Assembly: GCA_902729315.2 (NCBI GenBank)
Contig: LR746279.1
Location: forward strand, 1,874,001-1,938,000
Direction of reading: 5' to 3'
From: Spirodela intermedia
Taxonomy: Eukaryota > Streptophyta > Magnoliopsida > Alismatales > Araceae
DNA: 64,000 bases
The notes under the pieces were generated by a model. It saw nothing but the letters and a program-made list of their open reading frames with translations, ran no database searches and was not told where the DNA came from. Of the stretch, positions 35,884 through 49,075 are shown in pieces. The position numbers and the translations under genes were made by a program. Position 1 is the stretch's first letter. Each line of letters begins with the position of its first letter.

Positions 35884-36644
35884 ATTGGGTTACTATGATT
35901 TTTTCTTTCTGATTTCGAGGAATTCGATCTGGTTGCTGAGTTACTATCCGATTCTCCGTGTCTCAGGTGAGCGACGCTCTCGCACAAGCCGGGCTCGAAT
36001 CTTCGAACATGATTCTGGGAGTCGACTTCACGAAGAGCAATGAGTGGACAGGTTCTCCTGGACACATCCCTCTCTCTCTCTATCTCTCTCTCTCCAGGAT
36101 GCCTGCTTGGTTGCCAATTTGGGTAACTCAGCCAGCCCATATGACCATCATAAAATTCCTACCTAAGAATCTTCATACCATCACAAATATGAAGAAATAA
36201 CGGGGGGTGGAATCCATGATTTGGTGCCAAAAGGGCTCGTAAGTACCTCGTGCTTTCTGGTTTTTTGTGGTTTTGAACGCAGAATGGTTGATGATTTTAG
36301 TCCCTTCACTTGCTGGCAATAGAAATCTACAACGCTTTCATCGAGTTTATTCATCGAATTTTGGCTTTGAAGTATCGGACAGCATAAGCTACTCCTCCTC
36401 CTTTCATGGCTCTGGGGATTGCTTACTTACTAATTGCAGCAGGTTTCTGACTATCTGCAGGCAAGTTTTCCTTTGGCCGCCGCTGCTTGCACGACCTCAA
36501 CCATCCGCCAAACCCGTATGAGCAGGCGATATCCATCGTCAGGAGGACCCTTTCCTCCTTTGACGAGGACAACCGCATCCCCTGCTTTGGTTTTGGCGAC
36601 GGTTAGTTGGGTGACTGCTATCCCTTTGAACCCAACTATAGATC

Positions 36645-36696
<52 letters not shown>

Positions 36697-36725
36697 CTAG
36701 ATCCCCTTCAGACTCATCAGAGCTT
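35884..36725 (+). pseudogene. Inverted partial duplicate of RGLG (exons 2 and 3)
   Basis: Plus-strand copy of the RGLG segment. Exon 2 copy is 35967-36051 (85 nt) and exon 3 copy is 36461-36601 (141 nt). Both have the same length as in the parent, keep an open frame and keep splice-like borders. The copy has no first exon, no RING and no later exons, so it cannot make an RGLG protein. The (CT)n at 36650-36692 mirrors the GA tract in the parent intron. Similarity stops sharply at both ends. Arms are separated by a 1594-bp spacer that contains the parent's exon 1 and promoter. Confidence 0.9.
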
Positions 36726-38221
<1,496 letters not shown>

Positions 38222-38226
38222 GAAAA

Positions 38227-39000
38227 AACTGACTAGTGGCCACGAATATGAAGAGAATTCATGTCAATGTTTGAAAAATGACCATACTCTCTCTCTATCG
38301 GTCCGAGATTGGCAAGAAAAGAGGGGGGAAAAGAGAGAGAAGAACGGGTAGAGAGACAAGAAAAAGCTGACTTGCGGTCAGGAAATTGAAGAGAATTCGT
38401 ATTCAAAGTTGAAAAATATCAGACACTCTCTGCCGATCTGAGATTAGCAAGAGAAGAGGGGAGATAGAGAGAGAGAAGCGGGTTGAGAGACAAGAAAAAG
38501 CTGACCTGTGGCCACGAATTTGACGAGAACTCTTGTTGGAGTCTGAAAATCTGCCACAAACTCTATCGGTCTGAGACTGGCAAGAAAAGAGGGGGGGGGA
38601 GAGAGAAAGAGAGAGAGAGAGTAGCGGGTAGAGAGACAAGGAAAAGCTGACTTGCGGTCACGAAATTGAAGAGAATTCGTGTTCAAGTATGAAAAATTGA
38701 CACACTCTCTATTGATCTGAGATAAAGTTAGCAACAGAAGAGTGGAGAGAGAGAGAGTAGCGGGTAGAGAGACAACAAAAAGCTGACTTGTGGCCACGAA
38801 ATTGAAGAGAATTCGTAAGAGTTTCAAATTATCAAGCACTCTCTGTCTATCGATCTGACATAGATCTGGCAAGAGCGGAGAGAGAGAGAGAGAGAGAGGG
38901 TAGAGAGAGAAGAAAAAGATATGTGGCCACAAAATTGAAGAGAAATCGTAACACAGTATGAAAAATTATCATACTCTCTATCAATCTGAGATCGATGTAG

Positions 39001-39039
<39 letters not shown>

Positions 39040-39050
39040 GGAGACAAGAA
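38227..39050. repeat. Minisatellite, about six ~136-bp units
   Basis: Units start near 38227, 38365, 38498, 38643, 38779 and 38914. Each has a CTGACTTGYGGYCACGAAAT-like start, GAAGAGAATTCGT, a GAAAAAT stretch, CACTCTCTRTCGATCTGAGA, and a GA-rich tail with CGGGTAGAGAGACAAGA. Units differ from each other by many substitutions, so the array is old, and GA tract length varies between units. Confidence 0.88.
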
Positions 39051-39069
39051 GAGCTGTGGGCTGAGAGGT

Positions 39070-39616
39070 CGGTCGAGTGAGCGAGCGAGAAAGAGCGAGA
39101 GAGAGAGAAAGAGAGAGAAGAGGGAAGGGGGAGAGAGAGAGAGAGAGAGAGAGAAGAGGGGAGCGAGAGAGAGAGAGAGAGAAGAGGGGAGCGAGAGAGA
39201 GAGAGAGAGAGAAGACGGGAGCGAGAGAGAGAGAAAGAGAGAGAAGAGGGAGGGAGAGAGAGAGAGAAAGAGAGAGAAGAGGGGAGCGAGAGAGAGAGAA
39301 AGAGAGAGAAGCGGGGAGGGAGAGAGAGATAGAAAGAGAGAGAAGAGGGGAGGGAGAGAGAGAGAAAGAGAGAGAAGAGGGGAGGGAGAGAGAGAGAGAA
39401 AGAGAGAGAAGAGGGGAGCGAGAGAGAGAGAAAGAGAGAGAAAGAGAGAGAAGAGGGGAGCGAGAGAGAGAGAAAGAGAGAGAAGAGGGGAGCGAGAGAG
39501 AGAGATAAAGAGAGAGAAGAGCGGAGCGAGAGAGAGAGATAAAGAGAGAGAAGAGGGGAGCGAGAGAGAGAGAAAGAGAGAGAAGAGGGGAGCGAGAGAG
39601 AGAGAGAGAGAGAGGG
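39070..39616. repeat. Near-pure purine tract with ~38-bp higher-order period
   Basis: Some 550 bases of G and A with only occasional C or T. The text repeats GAAGAGGGGAGCGAGAGAGA followed by GA/GAAA runs, giving a loose period near 38 bp. It adjoins the minisatellite and probably grew from its GA-rich tails. Confidence 0.92.
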
Positions 39617-39995
39617 AGAGTACTATTCATTCATTGGCATACTCCAATCTCTGACCCGTTCATATCCGACGCACTTAATTTATCCCCAAAATCAGTAAAA
39701 AGAAAAAAGGAGAGCAGAGGGTTCACCTTTTTCCGATGAGCCGCAGGGGCTGGGATACCACTGAAACCCGCCACCATCTTATATAGAAGAGAAGAATGGA
39801 CCAGACTCTCTCTCAACAGGGCCAGCCCACACCACGAACCAGAATGGGCCCGCTGCTCACCTCAGCCCTGATCCAACCCAGAAACCCCGCAAAGCCATCA
39901 GACGATCTCTCAAGAAATCCCAAGGAAGAAGATGACTGATAAATAAAACGGGTAAATATAAGCCATAAATATTTTCTGAGGATATCACCGTCTGA

Positions 39996-42900
39996 TCAGC
40001 TGATGATCATCTGATTGAGGAATGCTGCTTGATGGGGAAAGTGCTCAATCAGTTCGTCCTTGGTGAGCCACGCAAAGTCCCTGCACTTTCCAACGCTGTA
40101 CTTGTCGGCACCAACCACTTGTGATTTGAAGAAGAATCTCTGCATTTTTTTTTTAGATTAGCAAAATATATATCGAAAAAAGAAAAAGTAATCGGACACA
40201 GAAGATTCAAAATGGTTATACTAAATAAATATTTTTTCTAATTATTTCAGCCCTAAAACTCGTATCTTTTTATTTTTCTCGGTATTTATATAAATTCTGA
40301 AATCACTTTTAACCATAAAATGTGCAATAAAAAATGAATATCTTAGAACAGATTCAACAGCAATATGATAATTGGAGAGCAGGGAGCAGTCTGTATCACT
40401 TCTTTCTTTACATCTCATTCCAAGAAGGTTTTTCCGATGTGTTCTGATTGAATTCTAAATATCGACGATTAAATTCGTTTGGAAAAATTAAATCATTAAC
40501 AACCGATTTATATTTTTTTTTACCAAAAATAGGTTGTAAGCATAGCACTAGAGAAAAAAGGAACAAACCAGAGATAAGAAAAGGAAGCAGTGGAGGGTAC
40601 CTTGAGGGATGGACATTCAGGGGCAGCATGTGCTGGCTCGACAGATATGTGGGCCATGGGAGCATTGCCAACAAAGTATGTGTGAGAAAGGTCACCGATG
40701 ACAGATTTCAATGCCGACTCTGCACACTGAAAACTGCAAAGATTAATGAACAGCATGAAAACTTCGAAATTGTGAATTTATGAAGAACGGCGAGGGATAT
40801 TTTTCTTTAAGCGTAGTTAGTTTCTATTAATAGTCAATTTGTGAGTGTTGTGAATGAAAGCGAAAGCTTTCACAAAAAGGGCATTGTGGTAATTACCTTC
40901 CTCATTGACTCTTCTGATTCATAGAGTTTCTCAGGGAAATGCCAAGAAAGCTCGTCAGAAGAAGATCCAAACGTGTTTCCGTACAGGAGAAGATACAGCC
41001 TTCTATCAAGTGCTCTCTTTAATGACCTTCAATGGAAACCCATTAAGATAGCATAGAAATATATCAAAATAGCATCGGATAAACATAAAAAATATATGCA
41101 CTAGTTATCAATATTTTAATTCGTAACCATTTATTGCATTGAATGCTCAATATAGTAATTATAAAGGATATGCTTTTATTAAGAATATACTCGCAGATGC
41201 ATATACGAGTTGTGAATTTGAGGATGATTTCTGGAATTGAAGATGCACTAGAGTGCAGCCATATGAAAATCAAGGGGAGACCTTAGACCTTTGAACTTCT
41301 AGTTGGTGTCAAAATACATGATTGAGATTTGTCAGTTTCGAGTGATATTTTGACTGCACATCACCTGTTAAAGAAAAAGATGCTATAAACCACAAGCAAA
41401 GTGCTGAACTCGCAAAGATGTTTTTGGACGAACAAGCAGTTTCATGTGGTACCTCAAAGAAAATACCAAGGAACTGATGGCTTATAATCCAAAAGCGTCC
41501 ATTTAAGTTGCACCAGTGTCGCTGTCACACATCTGTTTCATTCTCCATTTTTTCCTTTTTTTTACAAAGAACAACTGAATTCTGAAACAAAATTACAAAC
41601 GTGCAAGTAGCATAGAGATTGTTGAATTTATTCAACATATGTCAACTTAATCTCTCAAACAGTGTAAAAGTTTATAAAATCTAACACAGTCTGAAGAATG
41701 AATTTTAAAGGGCGGGGCGGACTGGTATATACTTTAACAATTTTGATGACCTGAACAATGATAAACTGGAGGATATTAAAATTAACCCGTAACCAATGCT
41801 CTAATCAAATATTGTCTGAAATATGATTACATGAGGTTGAAATAGGTAAGTTGAGAACATTGGTCAAGGAATCAATATTCCAAAGTATTATTTCTTTTGG
41901 ATTAGATTCTCGGATATTGGACACCTATTAAAGCCAAACCTATGGTTAAATCAAGTCGAACACCTATGTGACATGTATATGCACCATTTGGCCAACATAT
42001 ACAGTACAAGAAATTAAAGGAACCGACAAGCAAGGGGACAAGTTGATTCTATACTAGAAGCTCCGTTTTAGGATCTAACAAAATCAAATGTTATTTAACA
42101 TCAGATCTAGGGCCCCGTTCACACCACTTAAATCGTAGTATTCGTAGGATTTTATTTTCAGTACTCAAAAGGTAAGCATTGCAAAACAAGTAGGAATGCA
42201 AAATGACTTGACTGACGCCTGTTGTTTCTATATGCAGACTTCCTTCACCTCATAGGTACGGTCCACTTTATTCATTTCACTTAAATAATCTAAAAAATCC
42301 TCCTCTGGAAATCAGTAGCAAACCGATGTAAATTAGCTCATAAAAATCTCCATTATACATCCATTTCTAGTACATGCCTGGCCAAGATCCACTTTAATCT
42401 TTAATCATATCTTGGATTTTTTTTATTTCCTAAAACAAGAGGTTCATACGTCTGAGTCGTTTAATTTCAAGGAATTTTGCTGGTGGAACTATGATTTCAT
42501 TACAGAAGATAGAAACACCAACCTAAACATCCAGGAGCAGAAGAAATTATGATTCAATTCAGATAACCTGCCGTTACGTAAAAAATAATAACTTCGAGAG
42601 GCATTTGCAAAGATCAAAGACATGTATCTTGACTACCTCCTATCATTCGTTCGATCAGCTTCTGTCACCCGAGGAGCTGGCTCGTAATCGATTTTGTAGT
42701 CGCCTTTTCCCCTGAAGATAGCGAGAAATTGCTTAGAATGCGCATACTGTTTACACACAAAAAGATCCCTCGCAGCGGTTAAAAAACTACCGCCCTTTCC
42801 GTCGTCAGAGAGCGACATAACAATCATCCTCGCGCAAACTAATCCAAGAAGTCGGATCACAAGATAAAAACACGAATCTCACTTGGCGTCGGATTTTGAC

Positions 42901-43229
42901 AAGACTTCCTCCGGGTACTTTCGCCGGTATTGCTGTTTCCATCGGAACCTAAAAAAAAAATAACAACGATTTCGACGTCTCATGTCCTCAGTCTCCTTCA
43001 AACAATGTATATTCAATTGCAGGTTGCGAAAAATTGTCGTTCTGAAGACAAATCCCGCTGTGGGCGTAACCTACGAGAACTCCTGGAAAGCGTAGACGAC
43101 CGGATCGATCTTGGGGATGACCACCGGCAATCTCTCGAACAGCACCGCCGCCACGATATTCTCCGAGCTCGTCGAGGAGAAGCTCCGGCAACTCAGGAAT
43201 CGACGCAGAGGAGCGGAAGATCTCAGCAT
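39996..43229 (-). CDS. MRPL46: Mitochondrial large-subunit ribosomal protein L46 (mL46)
   Basis: Nuclear gene for a protein of the mitochondrial ribosome large subunit. Six exons join in phase to 232 codons (231 aa): 43075-43229, 42883-42948, 42637-42711, 40897-41026, 40601-40726, 39996-40139. The N-terminus MLRSSAPLRRFLSCRSFSST is rich in Arg and Ser with no acidic residue, as in a mitochondrial targeting peptide. The body carries the family's signature stretches ERLPVVIPKIDPVVYAFQEF, FRWKQQYRRKYPEE, APRVTEADRTNDRRS, a Nudix-fold-like middle (HTYFVGNAPMAHI) and the C-terminal FFFKSQVVGADKYSVGKCRDF and AWLTKDEL. Length matches plant homologs. Intron 3 is the largest (41027-42636) and AT-rich, with no gene seen inside. 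The gene is head to head with subtilase A, the two starts about 1.08 kb apart. Confidence 0.94.
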
Positions 43230-44271
43230 TTCCTCTCCCTCGTCCTCCACTCTCTCTCTCTCTCTCTCTCTATATGCGCTCTAGGTTTACCGGCCACCCC
43301 TCGAAACCTTCTTAAACCCCGAGTGACGACCGAACATCCTCGAAACGGGCCGACTGACCGCATCCAGCCTGGCCCGAAATCGAAAGAAGCGTTTTATTGC
43401 CACGTATTCACAGAAAGGACAAAAGGTCAACGTCTTGGAAGTCTTACAAAGACCGAAAGCTAATAAAGAAAGAGATGCATCCTAAAAGCAATAAATCTTT
43501 AAAAATATTCTGGTACTTTATCACTCAGAAAAATATGGTGAGCTGTTGACTTCCTGGCGCAAGGATCAGACTCGGAGACAAGATCCCACGCAAAACCGAA
43601 GACTAGATCTAACTGGTGAGCTGTTATGGCTAAAACCGATGACTAGATCTCCCGCAAGAACTAATCGGATGAGCTCGGCGGTCCGCCCTCCCGCCGGCGT
43701 TCCCCTCCGGTCAATTCGCCGGAAACGATCCCCGTTGACCGGCGGGCAGCTTCTACCCGCCAAATCCGTGTGTTCTCCCTGTCCAATTTATGAGCATGCA
43801 GCGGGCGGTCAACGGCAGGGAAATCGGCGCCGGCGTTCAGACCAGCAACTCAAAGAGTTTCTTCCTGGAATTATTTTCCTGATCTAGAAGAAGCAGCAGT
43901 CGTGATCCTCTCCCTGCTGGATACGGCGTCCATTGGGCGGAGGATTTAATAACTTCATGTCGACCGATTGAGTAGGCTAAGAGACTGCGACTGGGAGCCG
44001 AAAAGAGCGGAGCAATGACGACTGGAGGAGGCCCATGTGCACCTATAGCTAGTTCTCTCCCTGTCTCCCCGGACTGTAGCGACAGGATTCCATTCTTTAA
44101 GTCGAAGACGTTGCCGACGGCGACGACGTATCCAACCCAGAGCCTGGCCCACCGTCGCCATGACTCGCCGGAGTCCCGAAGGGAGTTGCCGGAGGTCCAC
44201 ATCCTCCCTCTCCTCTTCACGGACCGTCACTGGATGGTGATCTGTACGCCATAAAGGAGGAGAAACTAGGG

Positions 44272-44312
<41 letters not shown>
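43230..44312 (+). promoter_or_regulatory. Bidirectional intergenic region, MRPL46 / subtilase A
   Basis: This 1083-bp stretch separates two divergent genes. A (CT)n tract lies at 43250-43272 beside the MRPL46 start, and a (GA)n tract at 44276-44307 lies immediately before the subtilase A ATG. From about 43283 onward it is similar to 58640-59800, the upstream region of subtilase C, with many changes; shared landmarks include CTAGGTTT..CCGGCC, CCAGCCTGGCCCGAAATC and the zone before the ATG. Open frames here are not convincing genes. Confidence 0.6.
44276..44307. repeat. (GA)n in the leader of subtilase A
   Basis: About 15 GA units end six bases before the start codon. The duplicate gene C lacks it and has only GGGAGAGACGG at the same place. 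Confidence 0.92.
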
Positions 44313-44807
44313 ATGGAGGGAGGAGGAAGGCGAGCTCCGGTGATGGGTTTCTCGCGGAGGATTCCTCTCTCTATCATCTGGCTTCTTCTCTGTGCCCTGT
44401 CGCTGAGGGCCGCCGCCGCCGCCAGGAAGGTCGTCACCGTTGACTCCTGTTACTGCTTTTTTCCTCTCTTGCTGGGATCTGACTCTCTCTCTTTCTCTCT
44501 TCTCAAGTCCTACGTCGTGTACATGGGGAGCCATTCTCGCAGTGGGCAAGAAGCGTCCCTGGTCCGGACGGAGGATGTGGCCGCGGCCCACCACATCTTC
44601 CTGGGATCATTCTTGGGCAGGTGAGATATACACTCGCCGGCCACGTCGACATCTTCTTCTTCCTTGGAGTCTAGCCGACCTCAGTCTCTGCATTTTGCAG
44701 CGAGGAGGCGGCGCAGGGGGCGATCTTCTACTCCTACTCGAGGTTCATCAATGGCTTCGCCGCTATGCTCGAAGACGAGGAGGTCGCGGAGATTTCGAGT
44801 GGGACAC

Positions 44808-44848
<41 letters not shown>

Positions 44849-46909
44849 CTTCTCCACCTTCCTCCGTCTTCCTCGTCGCCTCTCCAACTCTGATCCTCTT
44901 CTTCCGCTGCCGCAGAGTCGCCGGCGGTCAGGGCGGTGTTCCCTAACGAGGGGCGGCAGCTACACACGACGCGCTCGTGGAACTTCCTCGGTCTGGAGAG
45001 CAGCGGCGGCGTGGTTCCGGAGGACTCCATATGGAAGAAGGCCAGGTTCGGGGAGGACACCATCATCGGAAACCTGGACACAGGTACTTTTTCCCCCAAT
45101 CTCTCTCTCTCTCTCTCGCTTTCCCTCTCCTCTGGTTCTCATGGAGCTCCGCCGGCGGCAGGGGTGTGGCCGGAGTCCGCCAGCTTCGACGACAGCGGCT
45201 TGGGGCCCATTCCGGCGAGGTGGAAGGGGGCCTGCGACCGCGGCGTCGACCAGAGCTTCTCCTGCAACAGGTGAATTCGACCGTCCCTTCTCCTTGCGCT
45301 TTTCGTCTGTGGACGGGCCGCCCGCGATGTGGAGGAGCCCACCGCCGTACTTGAGAGGGCCAATATCCCAAAAGTTCAACGCCCCTGAAATTCTACCATT
45401 TTCTCCTCGTTAAATAGTTTATTTACAGCGATGACGAAGTCGATGACAATGATGATAAGGTCAACGGTAACGATCTTTATTTTGCTTAATTATCTGTTCA
45501 CAAATAAAACAATAACAATAGCTACCATGAAGTTATTGCTGCACTTGGAAAAAAAATATAGAACCCAGAACCGATCGTTCTAGATCCCGATTGGACGGCC
45601 CGAGCGGATGGATGAACGGTCAGATTTTGGTGGTCCAGGAAGCTGATTGGGGCCAGATACTTCAACAAGGGGTACGTGGCGGCCGTGGGGCCCATCAACG
45701 CTAGTCTGAACAGTCCCAGGGACACTGAGGGGCATGGGACTCACACCCTCTCCACCGCCGGCGGCAATTTCGTGCCGGGGGTCAACGTCTTCGGCTTTGG
45801 CAACGGCACGGCCAAGGGCGGGGCGCCCAGAGCTCGGGTGGCGGCGTACAAGGTCTGCTGGAAATCGGTAGCCGCCGGCAGCTGCTTCGACGCCGACACT
45901 CTCGCCGCCATCGACGCCGCCATCCACGACGGCGTCGACGTGCTCTCCATCTCCCTCGGCGGGAACCCCAGCGACTACGCCGTCGACGCGCTGGCCATCG
46001 GGTCGTTCCACGCCGTGAAGAATGGAATCACCGTCGCCTGCTCCGGCGGCAACTCCGGCCCGGCCTCGGGGTCAATATCAAACGTCGCCCCGTGGATCTT
46101 CACCATTGCCGCCAGCACCATGGACCGGAAGTTCCCCTCCGCCGCCGTCCTCGGCAACAGGGCGGCACTCGAGGTCAAGCTCCTCCTTCCTTCCTTCCTT
46201 CCTTCCGTCATCTTCCTCGGGGAGCTCACTATGCCGCCGCGTTCTTCTCGCAGGGCGAGAGCCTCTCCGCGACAAGCCTCCCGGCGGGGAAGCTCTATCC
46301 TCTGATCAGCTCCACCGCCGCTCGGGCCGGAAACTCGAACCTCACCGCCGCGTAACGACGACCGCGCCCTCCCTCCCTCTCTTAATCGTCGTCTTGGTGG
46401 TGTCCCGATTGGGAGTGACGGAGGACTTTTGGAGTGGTTCTTGCAGGCAGCTCTGCTTCTTGGGTTCTCTGGATCCGGAGAAGGTGAAGGGGAAGATCGT
46501 GGCGTGCCTCCGGGGGATCAACCCGAGGGTAGAGAAGGGGCAGGCGGTGCTCCTCGCCGGTGGCGCCGGAATGATCCTCGCGAACTCCGAAGCCCAAGGT
46601 AACGAAGTCATCGGAGACGCCCACCTCCTCCCCGCCGTCCACCTCACTTATCAGAAGGGCATCGCTCTCTACAAGTACATCAACTCAACAAGGTGAGCAG
46701 CTTACAACCGTAATCCGTGCCTCTTTCGCGTCAGCCGACGCCCTCTGATGAGGCTGGTTTGGCTGCAGCAAGCCCCTGGGCACCATCACCGCGCCCGCAA
46801 CCGCGACAAATATCAAGCCATCGCCTTTCATGGCTGCCTTCTCGTCTAAAGGCCCCAACACCATCACCCCAGAGATCCTGAAGGTTCTCCTCCGTTACCT
46901 ATCTCACTC

Positions 46910-46964
<55 letters not shown>

Positions 46965-47951
46965 CCTCTCCCTCTCTCTATCTGTCTATGTATCTATATA
47001 GATATATAGATGTACCGTATACATTCAGGTTTACGGACATCATTTCTCGATACCTATTGTTCGTGCTCTTGACGTTTGAGTGGGTGGCAGCCGGATATCA
47101 CCGCACCCGGGGTCAGCGTCATTGCTGCCTACAGCGAAGCTGCGGGTCCTACGGGCCTGGACTTCGACAAGCGGAGGGTACCGTACGTCACGAATTCGGG
47201 AACGTCAATGTCGTGCCCCCACATCTCAGGAATTGCCGCACTCCTCAAAACCCTGCACCCCGACTGGAGCCCGGCGGCGATCAGGTCTGCCATCATGACC
47301 ACCGGTGAGTGAGCTCCGAGTCGGCGCTGTATGAAAGGTTGCCCAGTTTTTCAAAAACTGATCTGGGTCTGCTGTCACTACTCGGCTGCAGCGACGACCG
47401 AAGATAACCTGGGGAAGCCCATACTCAACTCGTCGTTCTTGGCGGCCACCCCGTTCAGCTACGGCGCCGGGCACGTCCGTCCGAACCTCGCCATGGATCC
47501 GGGCCTTGTCTACGACCTGACGGTGGAGGACTACCTCCTGTTTCTCTGCGCCCTCGGGTACAACTCAAGTCAGGTCGCCATGTTCTCCGAGGCGTCCTTC
47601 TCTTGCCCGAAGAGCCCCTCCAAGCTTCTGGACTTCAACTACCCCTCCATCAGCGTCCCGCAGCTCTCCAACCAGACGACCGTCACCAGGAAGGTGACGA
47701 ACGTCGGCCCACCAGGTATATACAGAGCCCGAGTGGTACCGCCGCCGGGAATCTCCGTGAAGGTGAATCCGGAGAGAATCGCGTTCAAAAGTGTCGGCGA
47801 GGTGAAGGAGTTCAAGGTCACAATGGAGGCCGAGAGAAGCGCGGCAGTCTTTGAATACCTCTTCGGGAGGTTGACCTGGTCTGACGGGGTCCACAATGTT
47901 GGAAGCCCCCTGGTGGTCTTGATTCGGCCCAAGAACAGGTTAAAAACTTGA
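44313..47951 (+). CDS. Subtilisin-like serine protease A (SBT5.3/AIR3-like)
   Basis: Secreted plant subtilase (family S8) expected to act in the cell wall space. Eleven exons join in phase to 790 aa: 44313-44429, 44508-44620, 44701-44798, 44916-45083, 45162-45270, 45639-46173, 46254-46351, 46447-46692, 46769-46883, 47091-47304, 47392-47951. Order: signal peptide (1-37), I9 prodomain (about 40-110, from SYVVYMGSH), catalytic domain with Asp164 (GNLDTGVWPES), His234 (GHGTHT), Asn340 (SGGNSGP) and Ser572 (GTSMSCPH), PA insertion (about 380-520), and Fn3-like C-terminal domain (about 685-785). FSSKGPN replaces the usual FSSRGPN. The first ATG, at 44313, is used; a second in-frame ATG is at 44343. 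Very GC-rich. Intron 9 has a (CT)n tract at 46913-46960. Substrate is unknown. Confidence 0.93.
46913..46960. repeat. (CT)n in intron 9 of subtilase A
   Basis: About 23 CT units. The same intron of subtilase C has a shorter CT tract followed by a long TATC-rich stretch. Confidence 0.95.
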
Positions 47952-48865
47952 GCTGTCTCTGTATTGCTCGGAAATCTTAACGTCCGAAATGCTAATAAGA
48001 GGAAATTACAGAATCCCATGTTTACCAATCAACTTGGACCATACTCGTTATCAAAGTTCCATGATTAGGATAACTCATGTAGATCAGATGATATCACATT
48101 GAAGTATGCTCCAATATTGCAGATTGAAGGAATCATGAACTTATATTCGAAACCTAAACAAGGAGCAAGAAAGCTTCCCACTTGGGTGAAGTTGTGCTCA
48201 CCGGAAATTAACAATTACTGATCATAAGAGCATCATAAGTTCTGATGTATTTAGATAGGCTGGATTCATTGGCCTTGGTCTATGATGATGGATAAGAAAT
48301 CCTCGATGTCAAACCAATATTATCAAAAATTATAAACTACACATGAGCTTGAATTGTCTATGAAACCTGTAGAAGACAAGACTTTGGAAGGCCCCAGTTT
48401 AGTGGAAGATGTGCTCTTTAGATATTGAACTAATTGGAGTCAAAGTGCATTAGTTAGGGCAATTGTTCTGCACTAAACTAGTTAGGCATGGTGTATGAAC
48501 CTAGCAAAGACAAAGCTTAATGCAATAATGTAGACTGAAGAGGAGCACAATAAAGTTAAGCTTAAATTTGGAATGTGGAATGCTATGCAATAATAGAAAG
48601 AATGTTTTGCCATTTGAGATATCAAGCTTTTTGTTTTTTTGGATACAAAACTTGTTGCTCCCTTTTGTTGTTGATTTTAAGTTTGCAAATTTCTTGTCAC
48701 TATATTGTTAGTAAAAAAAAAGTTACTTTTTAGCTTATTTTACTATCTACTCCAAAAGTAGAGTTCATAAAAATTATAAGGGTGATAATAGAAGTTATGG
48801 TTAATTTATTTATGTGAATTTAAATTCATGTAAAAAATTAACTATTGTCTATTGTCATTATTGAA
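47952..48865. other. 3' flank of subtilase A, then AT-rich DNA
   Basis: The first ~80 bp (GCTAATAAGAG, GGAATCCCATGTTTAC-like) parallels the 3' flank of subtilase C at 63630-63665 and probably includes the 3' UTR. Beyond that nothing is recognised. Confidence 0.45.
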
Positions 48866-49075
48866 GTGCTATTCATTTAGCTAAAGATCAGAAGTATCAT
48901 GAAAGGATAAAATGTATTGATGTAAAGTTTCATTTTACTGGCAACATTGTTCACAAACATTAAATTATTGTGTACAAAACTACTACTAAAACTAATCCAA
49001 TTAATATGTTATCAAAATTTCCTTCATATTTAAAGTTGTAATACTATTTGAAGTTAATTATTGCCTTAATCATTG
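48866..49075 (+). mobile_element. Copia RNase H remnant
   Basis: Plus-strand translation gives SAIHLAKDQKYHERIKCID, then VKFHFTGNIV, a stop, and NPINMLSKF. This is the usual end of a Copia RNase H (SAIxLAKN..HERTKHID..HFIR....NPADMLTK) with one in-frame stop. It is only a fragment, unrelated by strand to the Copia pieces at 15.5 and 28.5 kb. Confidence 0.8.

Noticed and set aside
38824-39630. 268-codon Ser/Leu/Pro-rich minus-strand frame
   Set aside because: Pure low-complexity translation of the purine tract; no start context, splice pattern or family.
43546-43887. 113-codon Arg-rich plus-strand frame upstream of subtilase A
   Set aside because: The duplicated upstream region of subtilase C does not keep this frame, so it is not under coding constraint.
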